Positions 1 through 10,364 of a stretch of 64,000 bases of DNA are shown here, piece by piece. The DNA comes from Anomaloglossus baeobatrachus (Eukaryota > Chordata > Amphibia > Anura > Aromobatidae), in NCBI RefSeq assembly GCF_048569485.1, contig NW_027442259.1:1-64000 (forward strand), in the 5' to 3' direction. How positions within the stretch are numbered: the first letter of the stretch is position 1; the number at the start of each line of letters is the position of its first letter. Made by a program: the position numbers and the translations under genes. Below the pieces are notes generated by a model. The model had not been told where the DNA came from, searched no databases, and saw nothing but the letters and a program-made list of their open reading frames with translations.

Positions 1-22
1 AAGGCCGTAACCAATTCGGGTT

Positions 23-238
23 ATAGCTTCTCGGCCTTTTGGCTAAGATCAAGTGTAGTTTCGGAGGACGCTACCTTGGTCGGTACTGGAAGGTGCCTGG
101 GATTGCACGTCTGCCGGCCTTGAGGGAGTGTGTGCGCCTTCTGGTGACACATAGCCCTCTTGTGCCTGGACGGTTCCCAGGCAACGGGAGGCGATCACCT
201 TTGTTATTTTGAAGTCCTACTGATAAACAGAAAAAAAA
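23..238 (+). pseudogene. U2 snRNA 5' fragment with A-tailed insert (copy 1)
   Basis: Bases 23-58 match the first 36 nt of vertebrate U2 snRNA (start ATAGCTTCTCGG, ending AAGTGTAG). The match stops inside GUAGUA, the part of U2 that pairs with the intron branch site. An unrelated piece of about 172 bp follows, then a run of eight A (231-238). The remainder of U2 is missing: directly after the A run the sequence becomes inverted-repeat arm A. The same arrangement recurs at 44990-45205, while the copy at 27271 keeps the U2 3' half. It cannot make a working U2. The insert may be a U2-targeting LINE tail or a SINE-like unit; the sequence alone does not decide. Confidence 0.8.
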
Positions 239-647
239 TGAAAATCCAGTTGCCTATATCAAAGCAAATTCTACTACTTGTAAAGTATGCAGAAAATGAA
301 ATGTAGAACATATAACATCAACTGCTTAGGAACGCATCATAGGTTAGTACTTAAAAGGATATTGTCATGTTCTAGTCATAATGCAAGCTGGACATTTTTC
401 ATGTTACCCTGTAATCGCCGGCCTGTTCTAATGCTCACAAGCCAAGATATAGGCTCAGCTGCTAAGGCTTCCCTCTGCCTTCTGAATGAAAATTGAATAT
501 GTCTGGCTCACTGTGTATATAGCAGGTGCTCAGAAAAAATAAGAGTCAATTCAATAGAAATAGCTCTGGCACACTATAGTGATCAATAACGTAAGAAAAG
601 AACTCTTAGAATGCTGAAAATTCTTTATTTGTGCAAAAGGATAATTC

Positions 648-688
648 ATCCAACGTTTCGAGCTTGTTTTTAGGTCTTTATCAAGGAT
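648..688 (-). ncRNA. Decayed hammerhead ribozyme motif
   Basis: On the minus strand the order is ATCC, TTGATAA, a stem-loop beginning GACC, GAAAC, then GGAT. This matches the hammerhead order of helix I, CUGAUGA core, helix II, GAAA, short helix III and helix I. Two core positions differ from consensus and helix II is imperfect (GACC against GCTC). Penelope-like elements are known to carry such motifs, and a Penelope endonuclease tail lies in the same arm. Self-cleavage is unlikely. Confidence 0.45.
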
Positions 689-2082
689 AAAGTTATCTAA
701 GATCATAAAGGGTTACAAAACCATATAAACACGTAATTAGTACATAGTACAACATAACAGTACAATATATTGCTACTTGAGAGTACAATGGGTCAAATGA
801 CCATGATGCACATACAAAAAAATTTTCCAAAGCCATAGTGAAAACATTTGTACTGAGGAAAGAAAATTTCCACATGACCTATCTGGAGAAACATTCTGGA
901 TCAAACAACCAAAAATAGTCAAGCAGGTAAATACACACCTATATGGATAACAGGATGATATGTGTTCAATTGTATAGCGTCATTGCCATTAAGGTACAAA
1001 TGGAAAACTTGCAATCCTATATAGTGAAGGAAATGAACACACATGGGTTTGTTGTGTGAGGGTGTGAGAAAAACCTCAATGTTTATACTTTGTTCTTTAT
1101 AATGGTGTGAACATGTATATGTCTCAGTACCTTATGAACTTGAGAATTCTAGTGAGTAGATGATGAAAGCCTATTCCAGAACTGGAATCGGTAAATAATT
1201 GTAGGTGGAATCTAAATGAAAAGATGGTACAAGTGTTATCATGACACGTGGGCTATAACACAATGGACCGTGTGACAAAGAAGAAAGGAGAGAAAGAAGA
1301 GGAAGAAAATGGAACTACCTGTAACATTACGTGATAGTCACTGGTAAGTATCACTTGACAATTCAGGTGAAAAAGGATTCCTTTATTAAAGGGTTCTCAG
1401 TCGCCTCAGGATCATGAAATACTAGGGTAAATGATATGAGAATGGGTAAGAAGCACCACTAAAGGAAATATGAGATGCAGGACATATATCTATAAACCCC
1501 TGAACTACATGATAGAAATAAAAAGAAGAAAAAAGAAAAAAAAGAAGAAAGAAGAAGAACACATAGAATGCGGAAAGAGAATGGGTACAACTACCTGAGT
1601 TACTGCAGGGAGGCCCCTGGTAGGTATTGTGAGGGTTAGTGGAATTCCTTCACTGAAGGGTTCTCAGTTGCCTCAGGTTCGTGAAAAATGCTATAGACAA
1701 ATAATGCCCGGAGAAAAGGGGTTCATATACAGCGAATAATGGTAATACAAGGTACATGTGTCCCATGTAATAGTATAAATATATATATATTGTACTAAGC
1801 TCTACACCAGAAATAGAAAGTAGTCCCTCTGCCTTCTGTCTAGGTGCCCTGAGTTATGTCCTGTAAACTGTCACAGTGACCTAGACACACATGTGTAGTA
1901 GGGGAATATCCCTGCTGAGATGCCAGTGCTAGAGCACTCGTTTGCTGTGGAGTTGAACGCTATGTGAGTAGTTCTTACCTTCAATGAGCAGAAGTCTCTT
2001 TTTTCAGATTTCAATATCTCTGTGGGTATCTGGCAGAAATATGGAATACTCTTTACTGCTAAGACCCTGTACACCACTCCCA

Positions 2083-2661
2083 CTAAAGGGGGCTTTACAC
2101 GCTGCGACATCGCTAATGCGGAGTCGTTGGGGTCACGGAATTTGTGACGCACATCCGGCCGCATTAGCGATGTTGCTGCGTGTGATACCGATGAGCGATT
2201 TTGCATCGTTGCAAAAACGTGCAAAATCGCTCATCGGTGACATGGGTCTCCATTCTCGATTATCGTTACTGCAGCAGTAACGATGTAGTTCGTCGCTCCT
2301 GCGGTAGCACACATCGCTCCGTGTGACACCGCAGAAACGAGGAACCTCTCCTTACCTGCCTCCCAGCCGCTATGAGGAAGGAAGGAGGTGGGCGGGATGT
2401 TCCGGCCACTCATCTCCGCCCCTCCGCTGCTATTGGGCCGTCGCTCAGTGACGTCGCTGTGACGCCGCACGGACCGCCCCCTTAGAAAGGAGGCGGTTCG
2501 CCGGACACAGCGACGTCGCCGGGCAGGTAAGTATGTGTGACGGGTCTGGTCGGTGTTGTGCGGCATGGGCAACGATTTGCCCGTGTCGCGCAACAGATGG
2601 GGGCGGGTACCCACACTAGCGATATCGGGACCGATATCGCAGTGTGTAAAGTAGCCTTTAG
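2083..2661. mobile_element. Foldback MITE (copy in arm A)
   Basis: A 579-bp GC-rich unit with imperfect inverted ends (CTAAAGG...CCTTTAG, followed inward by CTTTACAC-type sequence). Inside are several hairpins. The best has perfect 19-bp arms at 2187-2205 and 2220-2238 with a 14-nt loop. No coding capacity is recognised. I could not settle a target-site duplication, so the superfamily is open. Copies lie in all four arms, so it entered before the arms were duplicated. Confidence 0.7.
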
Positions 2662-3299
2662 TCACATGACCAAGACTGTATCTGTGTCCCTACAACACAC
2701 TTGAGACAAATGTGTGTGTGAGCCTGCATTGTGGGGTATATATAATATATTATAGAGCTGGGAAGGATCATTCTAAGCAGTGAGCTGTTCCAGTATTTGT
2801 AGGAAAATACCCAGTAGAAGCATCAAACACAGCACCAATACCTCCCATCAGTATTCCACCACAGTGCCATGTAACCCATGCCCTACACTCCCATCTACAC
2901 CAATACTATACAGGCACAAACTAGTATATCTGACTAAAAGCCCCCAAAATATGAAGAACGGCCTATAGTTGAGTGTGGATATAAAATCTATGTGAGCAGA
3001 GCTAGAATAGAAATCACTGATCGCATTGAAGTCATTCTGACCATAAATCACCATGATATCAAGGTGAGGAGTTGTGTGTTACTGCTGGGAGGAAAGGGTT
3101 AACAGTGGAATATTAAGGTGCATTTCTGTGTGCAGTGTTACTAGTCAATGTAACAATTCAGTATGAGCTGCTCTTGGTGCCGGGGGAGGGAGATGCTCTC
3201 CTGAGCAAGATAGATGGGGAATAAACATGATATCTATATAGTGTAAGGCAGGGGGTCTCAAACCAGGTGATCATGTCTGATCAACTGGTTACATTATGT

Positions 3300-4500
3300 C
3301 TGATTACCTTGTCTAACAGTTTTTTCTCCCCTTTCTTTACCTTCCAGGTTCCCATAGTCACGTGAAATATCCCTGTTGCACTTGATTACGGCTCACTATT
3401 CACTATAGGATGTCTTATATCTAACATCACACTCTCACCCATCAGCACTCTATAGGTTTGTATAAGGTATGCGCTTACACATCCGGTCCTCCATAGGTAT
3501 TTCCACTTATGTAACACTATCCCTATGATCACTCATAACTCATACCCTTGTAGTCAATTACAGCCTCCTCTCTCCCCCCTCCCCTTCTCCCTTTCCATCT
3601 ATAATTTTGCCAGTACAATATTAGTTTACATTAGGCACACACTCACATATTCCTTTCCTTAGTGATTTATTGTAATTCACATTCACATACAATTCTCTAT
3701 GCCTGCCCCATTACTACATTCATACCTACTTGACCCTATCCTGATACCCCTTGTCTCACCTTGTTGGTCCCTACACCTGTTATCATGTCCTTTCCTGTGT
3801 CTGTCTTGTCACACAACACATTTTAGCATATAACTTGTGCTCCTTATTACCTGTCCTGCCTATTAGAATTATGTCCATTATGTCCATGCATGGCCCAATG
3901 AATCAAGTCTGTACTTCATATTCATGGTTTAAGCCTTTGGGTTCCAATGTGCCCAGAGTATATATCCAGAAAGATTCCCTTTCTTTGAGCTTCCTAATTC
4001 TATTGCCTCCTCTGCGTATGGCTTGGACATGTTCGATGACTTGGAATCTTAATTGGATCACTGTGTGATTATGCGTCACAAAATGGTGTGGGACTGGTAA
4101 TAGAATCTGCTTACAATGTATTGTTGACTTGTGTTTAGCTCAAAGAAAGAGAATCTTTCTGGATATGTACTCTGGGCATATTAGAACCCAAGGGCTTAAA
4201 CCGTGAATATGAAGTAAAGACTTGATTCATTGGGCCGTGCACCATGTCACCAAGTGTCCAATTGCATTGTCCAATGGCTCACAATGGTTATGCGTTTTCA
4301 TTGGATGGATAATCGAAGCCATGTTTTTTTCCTTTCTGTTGGGTTTGTTGTGTGAGTAGCCTATAGGATTAAGTTGGTTACCGCAGGCAGTGGATTTAAC
4401 TTCCTGTCTTTGGTCCAGTGGTAGATGGATTGTCTGGTCTATGAGCTGTTATTGGTTTGAATGCAGGTGAATGCCCATGGGCTGCTTATGACTGTGTAAA
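3300..4500. mobile_element. Penelope-like element tails, inverted pair
   Basis: The minus strand at about 3920-4075 encodes the C-terminal endonuclease-side region typical of Penelope-like elements (an RRGG motif, then KERESFW and LEPKGLN). A shorter copy of the same tail faces it on the plus strand at about 4138-4250. The two halves form an inverted repeat around a loop of about 150 bp. Their 3' untranslated regions extend outward on both sides. Only element ends are present and no reverse transcriptase is seen here. Confidence 0.65.
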
Positions 4501-4675
4501 ATAGTATTGATTCATGATGGATTTCAGACTACATGTAGATATCTTCAGTCTTTCTATCCACATCATTTAAATGAACATTATCCATGCAGCTTGAAATCCA
4601 TCCAATAAGAGAAGCAACCTTGTACAACCAATCTGATAAGGGCACAGTATATCCTAAGGGAAGGTTATGGCTATA

Positions 4676-5299
4676 AAAGGGGACTTCTTGGAGTCACCAG
4701 GTTGTTGATGGATGTTGCATGATCTAGTCTAAGCTCTTAGGAGCTGGCTAGGGGATCAGAACCAGGATGCCTTGTGGACTCGGTCTAGGGACTTTGGCTT
4801 CAACTAGAGGATCACTTGGCTACATGGCTTCAATCTAGGGGCTCCAATTCCGATTGGAGATCATAACCGCAATCTAGGGATTTCGACTCCGGCTGCCAGG
4901 ATTATACCATATCATCATACCAGAGACTACTTAAGGAAGAAACCCAGGTTGGACAATTTTGTCACCTGGCTACAGACTTTGCAGACCTCAGCCAGCTTCC
5001 TAAATCTGGCGCTATTCTATTGTCGGTGGGTGCCCGACAAATTACACAGCTATGTAAAATTTTGGTTTATGAAACTTCAAATCCAGTGACTGATTATTAT
5101 GTTTTCTAATGTCCTGATTTAAAAAAAAAAATAAATATTTTTTTTTAACCATCAAATATTGATTTTGTACAATCCATGTGTGAAGTTACATACAAGTGAC
5201 ATGAACAAGAAAAATACTTATTGTAACCAAAAATATTCACAATTTTATATATAAAATACATTTATTTATTGTACAGTCATTCTGCAACTTTATTAGAAA
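4676..5299. other. Unassigned stretch with TATA-like box
   Basis: A CTATAAAAGG motif lies at 4671-4680. Sequence with repeated CTAGGGA/CTAGGGG words follows, then an AT-rich part with A and T runs near 5119-5146. It could be a promoter or terminal-repeat remnant, but I found no partner copy or coding sequence that would name it. The D copy lacks about 165 bp corresponding to roughly 4591-4755. Confidence 0.3.
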
Positions 5300-5730
5300 T
5301 TTATTCTTGCACTTTTTCCTTTTCTCTAGATCCCCCTTTTCTCTTATAGAAGGCCTGTGGATCTTCTCTGTGAAGCATCCGGCAATCATGTTCACGTTTC
5401 ATTTACTTTGGTATCGTCGTTCCATCTCCTTGATATTCCGATGAAAACCTTCTTGTTCTTCCCACCAGCACCAAGGTTTTCAGACAAGTAGTCCAAATAG
5501 GAATGTAAAAAATGTAACTTCAAATTCATTAGACAACCCAAGGCTTTGAAACGTTTCAGCATGTTCTCCACGATGGACTTAAATTTTGATTCTTTGTTGT
5601 TACCTAGAAACGTATTTATTGCTTCTTTCAAAGAGTCCCAAGCCCTTTTTTCAACAGTTTTCATTATTGTTTAAAACACGTCATCCTTCATTCATGGGTT
5701 TCTGAATATCCGAACCCACAAAAATGCTTT

Positions 5731-6523
5731 TGTGCTGCCCCTGTGCCAGCAGCCGCCGTTGGTCGGATCCAGACCTTCTAAGAGAGTGGCTCGACCCGGG
5801 GGTCTCGCGGACATGTCGAATAAAAGGAGGAATGTAGATGTATGGGCTAGGCCGTATTAAGTTTGTGACGCCACCAACGGTGTGTGGTGAGGTGGGACAC
5901 CACCGCTGCCGTTATGGGATACCCGGGAGAGATGTAGTGGCAGCTGGATGTTAACCCCTCCGTGTGTAGGGATGATTGCCCCGGGGCCCAGTGTCTTTGT
6001 GCAGGGTATGGTGATGGCAAGGGCCGGCGCGCCTGAGCAAGCAGGGGGATGTTTGGTTACTCACAGTAAATGAATCACACGAGTCTTTCGGTAAACCAAA
6101 GGTGCTGGTGGCCTGCCGCCCCGGCCGGTTGCATTCAGGTCCCCCACCCAGGCTGGTGGTCGCTGTCCTTTACTCTGCACTTGTTTTTGTGTATGGTGGA
6201 CTGCCTGGTCTGGAACTCAGGAGTCCGCTCCCGGCTGGATATGGCCTAAGGAGCCGTGCCCGCAGGCGCTGGCCCGTGGGATCTAAGGGCCCTGGCGGTG
6301 GCCTTATCCCTATCAGTGGGCTGTTGTCTTCTTTGAGGGACTTTAGGTGGGATAGGACCTATAATCCTGCCCTCAATCATTTAATTAGCTAGGCCGCTGT
6401 TTTCGGTCCTGGCTTCAGGGTCCTAGGTGACTAGGGTTTCAGGTCGGCTGTGTGTTTCCTAAGTGAGGAAAGGTGTTGTGCGGGGGCCTATCTGTAACTA
6501 CCTGGTTTTGCCAGGGCATCACA
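5731..6523 (-). mobile_element. Solo-LTR-like insertion 1 (fossil)
   Basis: A 793-bp block that on the minus strand begins TGTGATGCCCTGG and ends GGCAGCACA, so it has TG...CA ends. It interrupts the unnamed gene, with matching gene sequence on both sides. The start resembles insertion 2 and the LTR-like block at 16100-16735, so they are probably one family. No internal retroelement genes are present. The target duplication is not clear. Confidence 0.55.
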
Positions 6524-6789
6524 CCTTCCTTCAGACTTGATTCTGACAGTCCCTGAAACTTGGTACACAGGTACTTAAACATCTCTCCTTCTTTCAGTAG
6601 CGCTTTCACAAACAGCTTCATCAGTCCAAGCTTACAGTGGAGTGGTGGCAAGAGAACTTTAGGTGGGATCAACTAAGCTTTATGCAACAATGTTCTTGAG
6701 TCCCGGTTACAAAGATGTTCTTGTTGGCCAATTTTTTTTGCTCCAGTGAAGAGTCCTAACCTGGCTTTCCAATTCACACAAAAAGCATG

Positions 6790-7410
6790 TGTTCTGCCTT
6801 CTTTTACGTAATGCTGTGAATCTCTAGCATACAGCTAAACCCTAGTTCACATTTCAAATAAACAGACTGTGGAGTTCAATAGCCTTGATTTATTAGCTGG
6901 TAACGTGAACTTGATTGCAGTATACATGGAATATACAGTGAATATAGGAATATCCAAGATGCAGTTGAAGACAGAATACGGTATATCCAAGATACTGTTT
7001 TATACGGGTAAAAACTATAACAAGAAAATGATTACAGTCAGTACAGTGTTAATACAGAGTTAACATAGCATAACAGTACATGAGATGCAGTTCTTACGAG
7101 AATGTAGGTGAAAGGTCACTGCATCTGCAATACATAGAAATCTTATCTAGACAAACAAGACAGGGATGACACTAAAGGTGTAGAAGTACAATGTACAATG
7201 CATTTACTACACTCTTCCATCTAGGATTCTATCACTAACACATGTAATTTGCTTTGCTCACCGGATTACACTAGGCAGGGGTGAATGTACAGAGAGGTAA
7301 GTCGGCATGTCCTTTCCTGACAAATCCAAAGAGAAAATGGCTGCAGGCTTCTTCTCAGCTCAGGGAGGCATTCCTTACCCAGAATACATTTAGCTTAAAG
7401 GGAAACTCAG
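6790..7410. other. AT-rich insertion in the unnamed gene
   Basis: This stretch separates two pieces of the unnamed gene and carries none of its motifs. It contains repeated words such as GGAATAT and TATCCAAGAT. I could not recognise an element family, terminal repeats or coding sequence. Confidence 0.3.
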
Positions 7411-7646
7411 CAATTCAAAAGAATAACAATGACCTCTAGGGGTTGTAACAGAAATTTTAATGAATGACTATTAGCAGGCTGCCATGAGGCAGAACAGCAT
7501 GGGTATTTAATATATCCTCCTTGCTGCCCAAGAAGCAATGAGAACATTTTTAGACCACCACATATTGACCATCCATGCTCCTTGTAGTTAAGTTTCTTGA
7601 GAATAAAGTCTAAATTCTCACAGCTTTCTTCCAAGTGCATAGCATG

Positions 7647-8560
7647 TGTGACGCCCTGGACTAGCCAGGTAGTCACAAACACAAAATCACACACACCCCC
7701 TCCCCTGGATAGTCTACATCAGTCACACAAAATCCTTGTTGCCTCCTCCAGGGTCTGATGTCCACACCAGGTGGGGCGGAGCCAGGCGGTTGGCCCCACC
7801 CACCGAGGAGTTCACAGGCCTGGAGGCGGGAAAAAGCAGTTAGTTTAGTTTTGTAGTGGAAAGTGAGAGGACAGAAACTGTTAGTGTCTGGGTAGGAGCC
7901 CAGGCACTGTCAGCAAGGTCGGCAGACGGTGGTGGCCGTCTGCAGGAGGTGGTACAAGTCAGCTGAACCGTAGGATCGGGGACGGGCGGTGACCCGAAGG
8001 GAACTGAACCGGTGAGCGGATCTGTACCAAGCACAAAGGCAGGGCCATTGGACCCTGACCAGGCTAGGAGCCGCCGACAATGGTCAAATCCGAGAGTGAC
8101 CGGAATCCCAGGGGTTCCCTAACACCCAAGACCCGACAGAAGGCAACCGTCCACACCGTGAGGATAAAAAGCCACCGCCATAGGCTAGAGATCCAAGGGC
8201 CAGCGCCTGCGGGCAAACGGGCTCCCTCGGTACGTACACCCCAGCCATCCAGCCTCCCCGTACCGCCACCGGGCCCCGGGATCACCAACCCCTACCCACG
8301 GAGGGGGAACCAACATCCTAGCTGCTCCCTGCCATCGCTCCCGGGATCCCCGTCACCAGCAGTGGTGGTGCCCATTATCACCACGACCTGTGGGTGACGT
8401 CACTAACTATCTCCCCAAACAAACCACCCCCTTTTCACTCGTGGGCGAGGAGCGCTGCTCGAGTCCCCGGATCTGGCCCTCCGCTCGAGCCACCGAGCAG
8501 CAGCAGCAGCAGAAGTCCCCGAACCCGAGCGTAGCGTGCGTGGCCCCTCTGCCCGCGACA
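7647..8560 (+). mobile_element. Solo-LTR-like insertion 2 (fossil)
   Basis: A 914-bp GC-rich block from TGTGACGCCCTGG to CCGCGACA, flanked on both sides by CATG (7643-7646 and 8561-8564), consistent with a short target duplication. TG...CA ends and the lack of internal genes point to a solo LTR. It splits the unnamed gene. A short CAG run lies near 8496-8512. Confidence 0.65.
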
Positions 8561-8777
8561 CATGCCCTACACACACTGAAGAATACTTACTGCCATTGAG
8601 CAGTAGCACAGCTTTCAGACTTTTTGGATGAAACAATGACGTGTCTCCACTCGCTCACATTGTACTTAATGTTACATTTTCCATCAGCACAGGAACATCG
8701 CTTGAATACACTAGAGCACCATCTTCAGAAAAGTATGGAGGGAATCTTTTCAGAATTCTAACCTTTTGGAAACCTAT

Positions 8778-9559
8778 TGTCACGCTCTCCGGGTCCCCTG
8801 CTCTGCCCCCCGGCTCACCTGCCACGCTCCCCGGCTTCCCTGCTTCGCTCCCCGGCTCCTCTGGCAGACATCCCCCGCTCCACGGTCTCCAGCCTCCACC
8901 ACCTGCGGTCCCCAGGCGGCCCGGTCCCCGCTCCCGGCGCCCGTCGGCAGCCCTGCTCCAGGCCGGCTCCCCTGCTTCCTATACACCGCTCCCTGCCCTG
9001 GCTTCTGGCACCCGGGCCTCGCGCATGCGCATTAGGGCGCGCGCGCGGTCATTGACCCTCTCTTAAAGGGCCAGCGTCCACTGACAGGAAATTGAACACA
9101 CAGGTACAGGGTATAAAGGGGTTTAATGTCCAAGTGGGCGGGGCCTGTTCTTCGTGTTTCCTAAGCTAGGAGTCAGGTCTCCTTGTGTCTCTGTGATATA
9201 CTTACCTATCTCTCTTCTAGAGCCGCTCCTGCCTCGCCATCCGGTCCTGCCGATTCCCGAACCCCGAACGCTGACTATCTGCCATCCCGTCAGTCCGTAC
9301 CATCTCTGATCCCTGTGGTGACCCGTCCTCTCGCTCCATCGGTTCCGGACTCTGCCTGACATCTCGGCCTCCGAACCTGAGCTCCGTCACCCGGACTACC
9401 ATCAGTGACTCCGTGGTCCCAGGGACTTCTCCATTCCACTCTTTTGCACGGACTGTCCTGCTACCCGTAGTGCTCCGGCTACCGGACCCCTTGCCTTCAT
9501 TAAGGTGTTCGGCCCAGTGGATCCACCTCCTGGGTCTGCCCGTCCACCTGGCCCTAACA
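8778..9559. mobile_element. Solo-LTR-like insertion 3 (fossil)
   Basis: A 782-bp block from TGTCACGCTC to GCCCTAACA, flanked by the 5-bp direct repeat CCTAT at 8773-8777 and 9560-9564. This is the expected pattern for a retroviral or gypsy-type solo LTR. The left part is very GC-rich with short CCCCGGCT-type repeats. The sister copy at 53580-54319 has lost about 42 bp within those repeats. Confidence 0.75.
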
Positions 9560-10364
9560 CCTATAGAATCAGTGTTTGTGAAAAAACTGTACGTGATGAT
9601 ATTTTTTCAATATTTTTACTGAGTCCAATGATCAAAAGTATGAAAAAAATCACATCTTTCAAAAATTTTTACCCTTGGAAACCTGTGTTATTATTACTAT
9701 GCACGAGCCCTAAATTGTCTGAAAAACAACAAATATGCTGGTTGGATAGACCTTGACCCAACAATTCAACGGCCACAATTAAGGAGAAAAGTGCTAAGAG
9801 AGTTAAATTTGCCCCTGAAATAACCCATGATACGGGCCAAGGAGGGACACACCATTTTGATCCGAAAATAGCCCAACACCATGAGAGACGGGCAAATCCG
9901 TGAAAAGACAAAGTTCCAAGCTACAACTGACGCAGGATCTACAGCACATACGCCCATTGTAATTGTTCATGATTTCCGGCCACTACGCATTTCAGCCTTC
10001 AGGGACCTGGTAATTCGAATGCTATGTCCAGGAGTAGAGATGAGCGAACCGGTCCCGGTTTGGCTCGAGGTCGGTTCGCCGAACGGAGCTCCCGTTCGAG
10101 TTCGGCTCGTCGAACGTTCGACGAACCGAACTCGAGCCAATAGGAAACAATGGCAGGCAATCACAAACACAGTAAAACACCTAGAAAACACCCTCAAAGG
10201 TGTCCAAAAGGTGACAAACAACTCACAACACAACACAAACACATGGGAAAGTGACAAGGACATATACTCATGCGAAAACAAAACAGCTGGACAAGGAAAA
10301 AGAGGAGGACACACAGATATAGGCATGGCACGCCATTCTAAAATCATGTAAAACACCGCAAGGT

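Larger units (their letters stand above)
239..4675 (+). repeat. Inverted-repeat arm A
   Basis: This stretch recurs almost base for base as arm D (45206-49569, same strand) and inverted as arm C (38287-42720). Its first 3 kb also recurs inverted as arm B (21764-25006). It begins with the reverse complement of the sequence just upstream of the SET fragment's ATG. It carries a decayed hammerhead motif, a purine-rich run near 1517-1560, a foldback MITE and a Penelope-like tail. A hAT-type end motif (CAGGGGGTCTCAAAC) lies near 3249. Outside these parts I see no gene. Confidence 0.85.
5300..9780 (-). pseudogene. Broken element-like gene of an unnamed family
   Basis: Four or more separated pieces on the minus strand resemble a protein family that I recall as widespread in animal genomes but cannot name. 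Landmarks, from the gene's 5' side, are YSSDVPVLM (around 8700), LLGQQGGYIKYPC (around 7530), LLPPLHCKLGLMKLFVKAL (around 6610) and LGCLMNLKLHFLHSYLDY followed by ENLGA (around 5500). The pieces are in the right order, parted by insertions at 5731-6523, about 6790-7410, 7647-8560 and 8778-9559. The gene is broken beyond those insertions as well. A mobile-element origin is inferred from its setting. The piece beyond 9560 is weakest. Confidence 0.5.

Noticed and set aside
2231-2665. 144-residue minus-strand frame in the MITE
   Set aside because: It spans the hairpins and inverted ends, repeats in every MITE copy and matches no protein family I know.
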